Positions 8,940 through 16,607 of a stretch of DNA of 50,823 bases are shown piece after piece. A program made the translations under genes and the position numbers. The DNA is from a virus. The DNA lies in IMG/VR virus record IMGVR_UViG_3300031925_000001, positions 1-50,823 of that record. The stretch is one strand, 5' to 3'. Each line of letters opens with the position of its first letter. Within the stretch, counting starts at the first letter, position 1. The notes below the pieces were generated by a model. That model saw only the letters and a list, made by a program, of their open reading frames with translations, had not been told where the DNA came from and did not search any database.

Positions 8940-10010
8940 TTATAGAAACGCTGCAAAAGCGTCAACTGAATCTTTGATATTACCTGTTTTACGAAGACGT
9001 GCCATTGACTCTTGATATTTCTTTTGAGACTTATCTTGAGTCTTACCTGTAGCACTCTTTCCTGATTTGACTACTTTAGGAACTTTACGCTTCAATTTCT
9101 TCTCTACTACTTTAGTCTGAGAAGCTTTGTAGTCGTCATATTCCTTAGCCTTTTGGAGTAGCTTGATAACAATAGCATGTTTAAGAAGGTCTTTATCAGT
9201 ACCTTCAAAACCTAGCTTTTGTGTTTGTTCTTGTAGTCCCTGCACCAACTTGTCGTGCTCAGGTCCACGCCACCCCTCAACAATCTCTGCTGCTCGTTTC
9301 TCTTGAGCTGCTAGATAGTCTGCCTCTTTCAAGCCTTTCTCTGAGGTTGATTGCTCAATAGCTTGTTTACGGGCTTCCATCTTAGATTGTAGCGCTGTAC
9401 GTGCCTCATTCAATTCGTACTGAAGAATTAGGAATTGGTTTGGGTCTTCCTGTTTAAGTTTATTCCAGTCAACCTCATTATACTTATCCAATTCTTTAGA
9501 TTCTTCTTGAATGAGTTGGTCAAGAGCGGTTACATATTTAGTACGTTCAGCTTCTAGTTCAGCATAATGCTCTTGTAGACGCTTACGTTCTTCTGCAACT
9601 TCTTGAGTTTTACGTGTATAGTCTTGCTGACGTTGATAACCTTGAACCAGTTCATCACCAGTTACCTCAAGCTCCTCTCCATCAACTTTGACCAAGAAGA
9701 CTTCGCTATCGGTAGTTTCATCTTCAGATTCGTCGGCTTCCTCTTCATCGGATTCTTCTTCGGATTCTTCATCCTCGTCTTCCTCCTCAGAGACCTCTTC
9801 CTCCTCTGATTCGTCCTCTTCTAGCTCCTCTTCAATTTCAGCTTCCTCCTCTTCGGATTCCACTTCTTGTTCGACTTCTTCCTCTTCAATGCCTAGCATT
9901 TCGTTAGCCATCGACTGGAATACGTCGTGCTGAGATGCCGCTGACAAATCGAGTCCTTCATCAAGGTTGTTCGGTCCGTGCCCAATAACAGGCGTAGCGT
10001 TTGTACTCAT
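8940..10010 (-). CDS. Capsid scaffolding protein
   Basis: This 356-residue protein has an extremely acidic low-complexity region (about residues 38-100, mostly Glu, Asp and Ser). A long charged coiled coil follows (about 125-290), then a basic C-terminal tail rich in Lys. Acidic front, helical body and basic tail, with a location between portal and capsid genes, fit internal scaffolding proteins; the basic tail would bind the capsid protein. The gene is separated from the capsid gene by 15 bp. No protease motif is seen, so scaffold exit rather than cleavage is likelier. Confidence 0.82.
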   Translation of the reverse strand: MSTNATPVIGHGPNNLDEGLDLSAASQHDVFQSMANEMLGIEEEEVEQEVESEEEEAEIEEELEEDESEEEEVSEEEDEDEESEEESDEEEADESEDETTDSEVFLVKVDGEELEVTGDELVQGYQRQQDYTRKTQEVAEERKRLQEHYAELEAERTKYVTALDQLIQEESKELDKYNEVDWNKLKQEDPNQFLILQYELNEARTALQSKMEARKQAIEQSTSEKGLKEADYLAAQEKRAAEIVEGWRGPEHDKLVQGLQEQTQKLGFEGTDKDLLKHAIVIKLLQKAKEYDDYKASQTKVVEKKLKRKVPKVVKSGKSATGKTQDKSQKKYQESMARLRKTGNIKDSVDAFAAFL

Positions 10011-10015
10011 AAATC

Positions 10016-10240
10016 TTACTCTCCTTTATATTCGCTAAGTTTAATTTCCAGTTGGGTGATGATAGCATCAACCGCCTTAGCTTCTCGTTTGTATTGAAGG
10101 GAGACTTCATCAGCCTCCGCAACCATTGAGCGGATTAAAGCATCCGCCCTTAAATCATCCATTGCCTCTTGAAAGACCTTACTGTCCAGTATTGCCTGAA
10201 TCTGTTTGGCCTTTGTTTCGTCCTTTGTAGAGCTTTCCAT
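10016..10240 (-). CDS. Small hypothetical protein overlapping the portal gene end
   Basis: This gene encodes about 74 residues beginning MESSTKDETKAKQ and is predicted to be almost entirely alpha-helical with alternating charges. It overlaps the last 62 bases of the portal gene in another frame and ends five bases before the scaffold gene. The reading frame stays open far upstream inside the portal gene, but that part looks like a shadow because of its odd Lys/Arg/Ser composition. The ATG at 10240 is chosen for this reason, although its ribosome site is weak. Position suggests a head or tail assembly helper; no family is recognised. Confidence 0.6.
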   Translation of the reverse strand: MESSTKDETKAKQIQAILDSKVFQEAMDDLRADALIRSMVAEADEVSLQYKREAKAVDAIITQLEIKLSEYKGE

Positions 10241-12320
10241 CTCCGATTGAGACAGCTTTTTCTGTTTCCTTAGTAAGGACGACTTCAGCGATGTTAACTT
10301 GTTTAGCCCACTCAAACTTTTCTCGCTCCATGTCTTGAATGTCTTCTTGAAGTGCTTGCTCACGTTCTTGCAACGCAATTTCACGTTCTCGAAGCTCAAG
10401 TTCTTTAAGCTTAATTCGACTTTCCACATCATTCTTCTTCGCTTCCTGTTGTACCTTAAGCTGGTCAACTTGCGAATCAGACTGCTTCTTCATGGCGTCT
10501 GCATTAGCCTTAATTTCATCAGGTGTAGGTTTAGCTGCTTCCTCTGCACGAGCTTTCTTAGCTGCTAAAGCTTCTTCGGTAGTTGGGTCTAACCAGAACT
10601 CCTCTACATCTGTATAACCAGCGTTTTCAGTAATCTTAGTTAATAGATTGTAAATCTTCTGTTCGTTGGTTAAGATACCTAGACCGCCATTACCCACAAT
10701 GCTTTGAGTCAATTCAAACATACGCATCAAGTGCATAAGTTGCTGGTCTTTATCCTTAGTACCGTTACCTACAAGAACTTTCATATCCACTTGGTCACGC
10801 CAAGTAGCTGGGTCAATTGTTACGTACTTACCGTTAAGACGGAAGCTCATCTGCTCATCTTGGTGTTTCATTGCAAGTTGCTTAATAGCAATAAACAAAT
10901 CACGAACACCTGTCTCAGCAAAGATACGAGCTACTAATTTCAATCGTTTCTCAGCGGTAGACATGACTCTGTTAACTTGACCAGAGCCAGTATGAGAATT
11001 TAGAACCTTGTCATCAAGACCCTGTGTACGAGGAGAAACACCAGTACGATTTGTTTTAATCTCATCGTAGTAAGCAACCATATCATAAGTACCTTTCGGT
11101 AACTCAGGCTGTACCAGAGGTCGTAATGCACCCTGCATCTTCTCACGAACTACACCACCTAGCTTGTTGTTTTGCATATCAGCTAGGTTAACCTGACCCT
11201 CAACGGCAGCATAACGACCATTGTTAATCAAGTACATGTTGTCTAGTTGGTTACGAAGAAGTGCTGTCTTAACTTCTTGAACATCATGAACCATGTCATA
11301 AATAGATTGACCATAGAACTGATGTTGAATAGGGTTAGGAGTTAATGAAGAAAAAGGTACAAAGTCCCAGTCATCATCACTCAGAATCGTATTACCACAC
11401 ATGATGATTCGACGTAGCTCATTAAAGCCATCGCCATCCACATCCATACGAACATACGCTTCGATAATCCAATATTTATCATTCATTGGGTCATTGCCGT
11501 AATCGTCATAATCGTGTGTCTGAGCACCGTTATACATCTCACGGATTAGTCGTAGTTCAGAATCAGATGGGTCATCTTCATCGTAGTTGTTTAACTCTTC
11601 AATTTGTTCGGCTGTGTAACCCATTTCATATAGGTCAGCCTTAGTAACTTTACGTTGATGACCAACAAATGTAGCGTCTTTAACACACTTAGCATTTCGG
11701 TCAATCAAGAACTCTTCTGGCGGAACAGGTTCTACTTTAATGTAACGTTTAGTTTCTTCTACAGAAATCTTAATATCAAACGTACCATCTTCATTCTCGG
11801 CAATCTCTAATAGTTCAGCACCGTCTTTTGCAAGAACTGCTGTAACTCCGTCATTAGATAAGCCTGTGTAGTATTCTGCTGTTTGGTTAGTTTCTTCCGT
11901 CCAGTAATGCTTTACAATACCACGCTTAAACATTAGTGCATCTTTAAACCATTGATGCATAATCATGAAACCTTCATTTAGGTTAAAGAATGTGTAGTTA
12001 GCGTAGTTACTCATATGTTCTGCACCATCTACATGGGCAGGAGTACGAGCTTCATATTGCACAGCATTGTAATCTGTTGCAAAGATTTCCATCAGGTCTG
12101 GCATCATCCAGTCGATGGCATCTGAGACATCTCGTGAGATTACTTGAGAACGACCTTCAACTTCATTGCCCATCTTCTCGCCGTAGTAGTAGCGTTGAGC
12201 TTGTTTCCAGTTCTCTTGTAGTTTCTCGTCCTGATAATCACGAGCATCTCGAATATATTTACGAAGGTAATGAATCTGCTTATCCTTTTCCATTACCTTC
12301 AATTCTTCTTGTTTTGGCAT
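10179..12320 (-). CDS. Portal protein, P22-like
   Basis: This 713-residue protein fits the large P22-type portal family. It has an N-terminal helical segment with 'ENWKQAQRYYYGEKMGNEVEGRSQVISRDVSDAI', a 'WMMPDLMEIF' wing motif, a 'DPMNDKYWIIEAYVRMD' core strand pair, and a long charged C-terminal coiled coil (about 600-690) that probably forms the barrel. Twelve copies would form the ring for DNA entry and exit. The ATG at 12320 overlaps the last base of the terminase gene. The length is normal for P22-like portals. Confidence 0.9.
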   Translation of the reverse strand: MPKQEELKVMEKDKQIHYLRKYIRDARDYQDEKLQENWKQAQRYYYGEKMGNEVEGRSQVISRDVSDAIDWMMPDLMEIFATDYNAVQYEARTPAHVDGAEHMSNYANYTFFNLNEGFMIMHQWFKDALMFKRGIVKHYWTEETNQTAEYYTGLSNDGVTAVLAKDGAELLEIAENEDGTFDIKISVEETKRYIKVEPVPPEEFLIDRNAKCVKDATFVGHQRKVTKADLYEMGYTAEQIEELNNYDEDDPSDSELRLIREMYNGAQTHDYDDYGNDPMNDKYWIIEAYVRMDVDGDGFNELRRIIMCGNTILSDDDWDFVPFSSLTPNPIQHQFYGQSIYDMVHDVQEVKTALLRNQLDNMYLINNGRYAAVEGQVNLADMQNNKLGGVVREKMQGALRPLVQPELPKGTYDMVAYYDEIKTNRTGVSPRTQGLDDKVLNSHTGSGQVNRVMSTAEKRLKLVARIFAETGVRDLFIAIKQLAMKHQDEQMSFRLNGKYVTIDPATWRDQVDMKVLVGNGTKDKDQQLMHLMRMFELTQSIVGNGGLGILTNEQKIYNLLTKITENAGYTDVEEFWLDPTTEEALAAKKARAEEAAKPTPDEIKANADAMKKQSDSQVDQLKVQQEAKKNDVESRIKLKELELREREIALQEREQALQEDIQDMEREKFEWAKQVNIAEVVLTKETEKAVSIGDGKLYKGRNKGQTDSGNTGQ

Positions 12321-13750
12321 TAAACTATACCTCTGTTATCCTGTACAAAGTATTCTGTGTATGGGTCTCCACCAGAACCTACAACTGCGTATTTCTCTCG
12401 TGACATGATTGCGTAACGTGAAGCTGAGATTGCATCATCTTTAATAGGTACAATCTTACCATCTTGACGGTGATACTCACGGAACTCTTGAAGCCAGTTA
12501 CGACAGGTTGAGAACACTTTCAAGCGTCCTTGCTCCATCATCTGGTACATTTCCAAGATACCAACTTCGACACTATTACTACCTTTACCTGTTGATTTCT
12601 CACCCAAGGCAATAGGGTTCTTAAAGTGTTCTGCTGTCATGTTCACACCTTGATTTCGGTATTGTTGAGCTAGCTGGATACCTGAACCTTTATCATGTTG
12701 ATAGCCATCGTGTGGCCAAACAACTGGAATCCAACGAGGTCGAGAGTTAATTGCTGCTGCATGCACAACTGCTGTTTGTTTGTTCTGATAATGTTCATCG
12801 TAAATGTAAACAGTATCTGACTCTCTATCCCATGCTACCCAGATAGCAGCAGTAGGGTGGTCATAACCAAAGTCTAAGCCACAAATACGTGGATAATGGT
12901 CTGGTAAAACAAAAGGTTCTACCACAATTTGGTCTTCAGGGAATGGGAATACCTGACCAGAACCGAATACCGGAATACCTCTTGCACGCATCTCTCGTTC
13001 ATGTGGAGAGTAAACTGCAAGTAGCTGTTGCTTGGTGTGCTCATCAATGTGTGGAGCATCATCCCAAGAAGCTTGGATTAGGAACTGACCCGGTTTAAGT
13101 TCGTACATAAATGCACGTACCGTTTCTGTCATACCATTCTCTGGTGTAAATGTCATAGACACAACACCCTTTGTAGTAGCAGTACGTGTAATACACTGCG
13201 TAAAGATGTTATGTGGTGGTTCCTCATCTAGCCAAATAAAGTCTAGTGCTGAACCCATGAATTTGTGTTCGCCCATTTCATAGGACTTAAAGCCCAATCG
13301 AGAGACGCCACCCGACACATGTCTGATAGTGGCGCTCTGGAGAGCATTTGGGACACCCGGTAATCGTGTGGTGTCAATAATATCTTCAGCAGGAATTGCT
13401 CCTGTACCTAGTGCAGTAGGGTCATCTGGTTGTCCTAGCAACTCTAGCTGTAGAATGTCACGGGTTGTTACGTTTGATACGCCACATGCCCATGCATTAA
13501 TTGGTCTATCAAAGCGGTGTCCTTCCCAATCATCTGGATATTTACCAGTTAGGTGATATGCCATTTCAGCAGCACCTGTAAATGTCTTACCGATACGGTT
13601 AGCACACATCGCTAGTTTCTGTCTGTTCTCTTTGGAAGCGTACATAAACTTTTTCTGCCAATCATATGGTTCAAAGAACTTAAGTTTATTCTTTCGTTTC
13701 CAATCTTCCTCAGCAGCAATTAGTTTCTTCAAACGTTCTAAATCATCCAT
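12320..13750 (-). CDS. terL: Terminase large subunit
   Basis: This is the 476-residue packaging motor. The N-terminal ATPase shows Walker A CANRIGKT (residues 49-56) and Walker B FIWLDEE (171-177), with 'TFTPENGMTE' as the coupling region. The C-terminal RNase H-like nuclease begins with GLDFGYDHPT (291-300, metal ligand Asp293). GGGAG lies five bases before the ATG at 13750; an upstream in-frame TTG that would add four residues lies in that ribosome site and is less likely. The protein pumps DNA through the portal, encoded immediately downstream. No intein or truncation is visible. Confidence 0.95.
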   Translation of the reverse strand: MDDLERLKKLIAAEEDWKRKNKLKFFEPYDWQKKFMYASKENRQKLAMCANRIGKTFTGAAEMAYHLTGKYPDDWEGHRFDRPINAWACGVSNVTTRDILQLELLGQPDDPTALGTGAIPAEDIIDTTRLPGVPNALQSATIRHVSGGVSRLGFKSYEMGEHKFMGSALDFIWLDEEPPHNIFTQCITRTATTKGVVSMTFTPENGMTETVRAFMYELKPGQFLIQASWDDAPHIDEHTKQQLLAVYSPHEREMRARGIPVFGSGQVFPFPEDQIVVEPFVLPDHYPRICGLDFGYDHPTAAIWVAWDRESDTVYIYDEHYQNKQTAVVHAAAINSRPRWIPVVWPHDGYQHDKGSGIQLAQQYRNQGVNMTAEHFKNPIALGEKSTGKGSNSVEVGILEMYQMMEQGRLKVFSTCRNWLQEFREYHRQDGKIVPIKDDAISASRYAIMSREKYAVVGSGGDPYTEYFVQDNRGIV

Positions 13751-13769
13751 ATACTCTCCCAAGTTTTAA

Positions 13770-14132
13770 TTAAGCAAAAGTTTCCAATGAAATCTTGCTA
13801 TCCGAAGCAACCGATACTTTAAAGTTAACAGCAGGAGTTTCGGGAACTAAGATGATGTCGTCTGTGATTACCGGACTAGGGTTCCAAATAGCACCTCCCG
13901 GTTTTTCATTACCTGATTCTAAACCTTGTAGAACAAAGTAATTACCTAATGCACGCTGAGCAGCAATATCTTCTGGTAGGTATCCAATAAAAACAAGCAA
14001 ATCGCCAATATTATCGTTAGTTACCTGTAAGAATTTCCGGTTTGGTGAAGCCCAAACACGAGCATACTCACCATCAGCAATGTTACCACCTTTAGTGACA
14101 ACACCCTGTACTCTGTTTAAGTTAAAACCCAT
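13770..14132 (-). CDS. Hypothetical protein, possible head decoration or minor structural protein
   Basis: This 120-residue protein has no enzyme motif, Cys cluster or membrane segment. It is beta-rich and includes a motif-like 'RVWASPNRKFLQVTNDN' stretch and a 'TPAVNFKVSVASDSKISLETFA' end. Beta-sandwich-like composition and location just before the large terminase suggest a virion component, but no family is recognised. Its ATG overlaps the stop of a tiny upstream reading frame (TAATG). Confidence 0.65.
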   Translation of the reverse strand: MGFNLNRVQGVVTKGGNIADGEYARVWASPNRKFLQVTNDNIGDLLVFIGYLPEDIAAQRALGNYFVLQGLESGNEKPGGAIWNPSPVITDDIILVPETPAVNFKVSVASDSKISLETFA

Positions 14133-14239
14133 TATGTATCTGCTCCTTTATCCTGTTTCTGGTTCTGATGTGTCATAGGAGCTGACATCCAAAACGCCCG
14201 TTTCTTATTACGCTGTACGTAATTCTGATTATTTCCCAA
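14132..14239 (-). CDS. Possible 35-residue overlapping gene
   Basis: This TTG-initiated frame would encode about 35 residues, beginning with a polar Asn/Gln-rich stretch and containing KKRAFWMSAPM. It exactly fills the gap between two late genes, overlapping the end of the zinc-ribbon gene and the ATG of the 120-residue gene. No Shine-Dalgarno site is visible, so translation would need coupling to the gene before it. The placement is suggestive but composition alone cannot prove it. Confidence 0.3.
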   Translation of the reverse strand: MGNNQNYVQRNKKRAFWMSAPMTHQNQKQDKGADT

Positions 14240-14435
14240 TCGCTGGGGTCTTACTCGCTGTACCATTTGTTCTCCATGAACCCATGTTGTCAGTAGAGCC
14301 AATTGCCGGAGCGGATAATACTCGCTTCATCGGGAATGCACACTCGTCACATGGTCGTGTATGAACGTCATCTTCTACAATTTTGATTGTGGAGAATCCA
14401 CAGTTATCGCATAAGAAGTCTCTTGATTTTCTCAT
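14229..14435 (-). CDS. Small zinc-ribbon protein
   Basis: This 68-residue protein has two CxxC knuckles: CDNC (about residues 9-12) and CDEC (about 29-32), spaced like FmdB-type regulatory zinc ribbons. The C-terminal half is low-complexity and rich in Gly, Ser, Thr and Asn. The start overlaps the upstream lysozyme-like gene stop by four bases (ATGA-type overlap). Such ribbons could bind nucleic acid or host transcription or translation factors. No specific target can be stated. Confidence 0.75.
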   Translation of the reverse strand: MRKSRDFLCDNCGFSTIKIVEDDVHTRPCDECAFPMKRVLSAPAIGSTDNMGSWRTNGTASKTPAIGK

Positions 14436-15196
14436 AAAGGTAATCTCCCTGCCTCAGACGCTTCGTGTTTACCACCGTCAGGTCTGTAGCTTAATAATTC
14501 GCCACCCTTCATATCTCGGTAGATAATTGTTCCATCTTTTAGCTGTTCTACCTCAGAGATAGGGTTGTCTGGATTTGCTAAGTTATAAGATAATGCTCTT
14601 CGTTTAGCCAATCCCTTAACAGACTGTCCACCAACATTTGCTGTATCTAACAGTTGTTTGGATACTTCGTCATACTTGCCTTCCATAAGAGCTTTGTTTA
14701 GCTTAGGAAAGTAACTATTATTAAGTACCTGTTCACCCATGTTATATGATGCATCAATCAACATTGCCTGAAGTTCAGGTGGTGCTTCGTTGAAGCCCTT
14801 ACGCATACCCCACTGACGATTAAGCAGTGCTAGGTACTCCCGTGCTACCTCTTCATCAGGCATATCATCTGGTGCATTAACTGCTTGGCGAGCTACCGAA
14901 GTAACACCAAGATTACCAGTTGGAATATCTGTAACATTATCACCACTACCCTCTAATACGGCTAGATGGTTAAATACTACTTCTGTTGGGTCAAACTGTT
15001 GTGTTTCAGCAGCCTGTTCTACTTGTTCGATACCTCTCTGTTTCTGATTAGCTTTAGCATTTTCTAAAGGGTCAAACTCAGAAAGGCGTAATCTTACGTT
15101 GGGTAGGTTAACTTTTGGTAGGCTTACCTCTTGTAAAGTAACCTCTGGAATAAGAGCCTGACGGTTATAAATATCAGTAAGTAAGCCATCTGCCAT
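14432..15196 (-). CDS. Lysozyme-like (GH24-related) protein, possible endolysin or virion lysozyme
   Basis: This 254-residue protein has an N-terminal extension with Leu/Pro/Val repeats (about 15-37). A lysozyme-like segment follows: 'HLAVLEGSGDNVTDIPTGNLGVT' places Glu82 as the possible acid, Asp90 and Thr93/99 nearby. Later 'LQAMLIDASYNMG' (about 145-157) and 'GGQSVKGLAKRRALSYNLA' (near 193-212) match the helical second lobe of phage lysozymes, including the conserved Arg-Arg-Ala. The Glu-to-Thr spacing is shorter than in T4 lysozyme, so activity is uncertain. No signal peptide is seen. It lies next to the terminase gene rather than the holin, so a packaged wall-degrading enzyme is an alternative. 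Confidence 0.6.
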   Translation of the reverse strand: MADGLLTDIYNRQALIPEVTLQEVSLPKVNLPNVRLRLSEFDPLENAKANQKQRGIEQVEQAAETQQFDPTEVVFNHLAVLEGSGDNVTDIPTGNLGVTSVARQAVNAPDDMPDEEVAREYLALLNRQWGMRKGFNEAPPELQAMLIDASYNMGEQVLNNSYFPKLNKALMEGKYDEVSKQLLDTANVGGQSVKGLAKRRALSYNLANPDNPISEVEQLKDGTIIYRDMKGGELLSYRPDGGKHEASEAGRLPL

Positions 15197-15612
15197 TAGT
15201 TGTACCTCGCCATCAATTCTTGAATTTCTCTTTGTCGTTCCTCTGGTGTCATCTCATCAGCCTTAGTATCCTCAATAACCAGTGTATCTTTCTGAATACC
15301 TGAATTCTTAAGAATCATCTCAAGTGCTTTAAGACGTGTATTCCAAGGAACAGACTCATCTGTAGCTGCGGTAAGAAGTAGTTTCTGTGCTAACGCTGAA
15401 GTCTGCCCCATTCTACGCTTAACCACCGCCATCACATGGTCGTTGTTTTTGTCTAAATACTTTTTAGCGTTCTGAGCAGCAGTTTTCTCACTAAAACCAG
15501 CAGCAATGTAGGCTTGAATATGGTCACCACCGTTGTCTGCATAGGCTTCTGAGAACTTTTCTAAGCGTTCCTTCTCACCGATACCACGTTTAATTTCGGT
15601 TACGTTGCTCAT
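15196..15612 (-). CDS. terS: Terminase small subunit
   Basis: This 138-residue protein has an N-terminal helix-turn-helix-like DNA-binding region ('EKFSEAYADNGGDHIQAYIAAGFSEKTAAQNAKKYL', about residues 15-50), as in Terminase_2/small subunit proteins. A helical middle follows, then an acidic C-terminal tail with 'EMTPEERQREIQELMARY' that may contact the large subunit. It would recognise the packaging site. The frame stays open 42 bases further upstream, but GGAG 10 bases before the ATG at 15612 supports this start. The stop overlaps the lysozyme-like gene start. Confidence 0.8.
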   Translation of the reverse strand: MSNVTEIKRGIGEKERLEKFSEAYADNGGDHIQAYIAAGFSEKTAAQNAKKYLDKNNDHVMAVVKRRMGQTSALAQKLLLTAATDESVPWNTRLKALEMILKNSGIQKDTLVIEDTKADEMTPEERQREIQELMARYN

Positions 15613-15733
15613 TAATTGCTGTCTCCATGTCTTTAGCAGAGCCTTTAAGTTCACTTACTTCTTTTTCTAAAGTCTCTACTCGGTTTTCTAAGTAAAGTAC
15701 GTATTCTTGTACTAATTTGCTTTTATCGTACAT
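15590..15733 (-). CDS. Small coiled-coil protein
   Basis: This 47-residue protein, beginning MYDKSKLVQEYV, is a single amphipathic heptad helix (about residues 10-38: LYLENRVETLEKEVSELKG). AGGAG is well placed before ATG 15733. The frame is open upstream into the tRNA-Ser gene, so a longer N terminus is unlikely. It overlaps the start of the small terminase gene by 23 bases. Similar tiny coiled-coil proteins are common in phage late regions; function unknown. Confidence 0.7.
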   Translation of the reverse strand: MYDKSKLVQEYVLYLENRVETLEKEVSELKGSAKDMETAINEQRNRN

Positions 15734-15750
15734 ATTTGCTCTCCTATATT

Positions 15751-15837
15751 TGGCCGAGGGTATGGGATTCGAACCCATACATCCTTTCGGACGTCGCATT
15801 AGCAGTGCGATACATTAAACCACTCTGTCAACCCTCT
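15751..15837 (-). tRNA. tRNA-Ser (anticodon GCT)
   Basis: The minus strand folds as a tRNA with the anticodon loop CTGCTAA on a GC-rich stem, an extended variable arm (CGTCCGAAAGGATG), a T arm GGGTTCGAATCCC, and an encoded CCA. The long variable arm is diagnostic for serine. It reads AGC/AGT codons. The 1-72 pair is A-G, a mismatch that would need editing or tolerance. The gene lies between the Ser-TGA tRNA and the coiled-coil gene on the late transcript. Confidence 0.88.
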
Positions 15838-15842
15838 ATAAC

Positions 15843-15941
15843 TGGCGGAAGAACAGGGATTCGAACCCTGACGTCATATCGCTATAACCTTCGGTTTTCA
15901 AGACCGCTGCCGCTACCCAGAATCTCTCGGCTTATCCTTCC
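15843..15941 (-). tRNA. tRNA-Ser (anticodon TGA)
   Basis: The minus strand gives acceptor GGAAGGA/TTCTTCC (one G-T pair), D stem GCCG/CGGC with a large loop, anticodon loop CTTGAAA (TGA), a long variable arm with a hairpin, a T arm GGGTTCGAATCCC, and encoded CCA. The long variable arm confirms serine. At 99 nt it is longer than usual, because both D loop and variable arm are enlarged. It reads TCA codons. Confidence 0.85.
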
Positions 15942-15948
15942 TTAAATT

Positions 15949-16023
15949 TGGTACTTCTGGTTGGATTCGAACCAACGTCTTTCGGTTATCAGCCGAATGT
16001 AAGAGCCTCTCTACCACAGAAGT
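15949..16023 (-). tRNA. tRNA-Ile (anticodon GAT)
   Basis: The minus strand folds as a complete 75-nt cloverleaf: acceptor ACTTCTG/CAGAAGT, anticodon stem TTCGG/CCGAA with loop CTGATAA (GAT), T arm GTTGG-TTCGAAT-CCAAC, discriminator A and encoded CCA. GAT reads ATC/ATT isoleucine codons. It is the first of three tRNAs just downstream of the strong promoter at 16100-16128. Confidence 0.92.
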
Positions 16024-16099
16024 ATTTTATTTTCCTTATTATTCCTTCGTCCTCCTAACTACTGTACGTCTATACAGTAATTGTTGAAACATGTCCTAT

Positions 16100-16128
16100 A
16101 TTATACACTAATAAAACGTCACTGTCAA
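16100..16128 (-). promoter_or_regulatory. Consensus sigma70 promoter for tRNA and late genes
   Basis: On the minus strand TTGACA (16128..16123) and TATAAT (16105..16100) are perfect consensus boxes with a 17-bp spacer. The bases after the -35 box are GTGAC, shared with several other promoters here. Transcription would start near 16093 and enter the tRNA cluster about 70 bases later, then the terminase genes. The -35 lies 20 bases after the stop of the lipoprotein gene. Confidence 0.88.
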
Positions 16129-16148
16129 GTATAAAACTATGAATTTTC

Positions 16149-16433
16149 TTACTTTTTACCAAATAATTTCAAAATAAAGCCACCAAAACCACTAAATAGT
16201 GATGAAAGGTAGTCTAATGGGGATGGAATGAACATACCAATAATGACCCACTGCCACCATTCTAAGCTGTTATTGATAACTGTACTACCTGAACTGGTAA
16301 CAGCATTCTTTACATCTTCCATACTATTGGTAACTGATTCAATCGGAACTGGAGGAACTGTAGTAGTACAACTGGTAAGAAATAGAACTGGAATAATAGT
16401 ATATAGTATAGTCTTACTATAGGGTAATCTCAT
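16149..16433 (-). CDS. Lipoprotein with C-terminal hydrophobic segment (possible u-spanin)
   Basis: This 94-residue protein begins MRLPYSKTILYTIIP and has an N-terminal signal helix followed by the lipobox LTSC (Cys22), so an exported lipoprotein is expected. A short Ser/Thr/Val-rich segment follows, then a Trp-rich hydrophobic stretch 'WWQWVIIGMF' and an amphipathic, Phe/Leu/Gly-rich end with Lys-Lys. Lipobox plus C-terminal membrane anchor is the topology of unimolecular spanins, which fuse the two membranes at lysis, but the linker is short. The ATG at 16433 has AAGGA upstream; an alternative ATG at 16451 adds six residues and has no good site. It is the first gene of the leftward arm. Confidence 0.6.
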   Translation of the reverse strand: MRLPYSKTILYTIIPVLFLTSCTTTVPPVPIESVTNSMEDVKNAVTSSGSTVINNSLEWWQWVIIGMFIPSPLDYLSSLFSGFGGFILKLFGKK

Positions 16434-16568
16434 AACTGTCCTTATGTTCATCTTTAGATTTATCTTAATCTCTTATGTTTGCTTTAGATTAGACTTAGTA
16501 AGTAATAATAATTAGTAATAATAATTAATAAGAAGTAATAATTAATAATCTTAATTACTATTATCTAG

Positions 16569-16607
16569 TCCTTATATAAGGATAACATAAAAAAGTGTCA
16601 TTGTCAA
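16569..16607 (-). promoter_or_regulatory. Late-type sigma70 promoter with palindromic operator, upstream copy
   Basis: On the minus strand TTGACA (16607..16602) and TATCCT (16584..16579) are spaced by 17 bp. The 14-bp palindrome TCCTTATATAAGGA (16569-16582) overlaps the -10 box and start site. The core closely matches that at 126-164, so the two probably share one regulator. It faces the lipoprotein gene; the intervening leader is an AT-rich run of TAATAAT-like repeats. Confidence 0.7.

Noticed and set aside
9603-9933. Serine-rich + strand frames opposite the scaffold gene
   Set aside because: They are shadows of the acidic Glu/Asp repeats of the scaffold gene, whose complement reads as Ser-rich codons.
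10241-10468. N-terminal extension of the small gene overlapping the portal
   Set aside because: The extension is fully inside the portal gene in another frame and has atypical Lys/Arg/Ser composition, so only the C-terminal 74 residues are kept.
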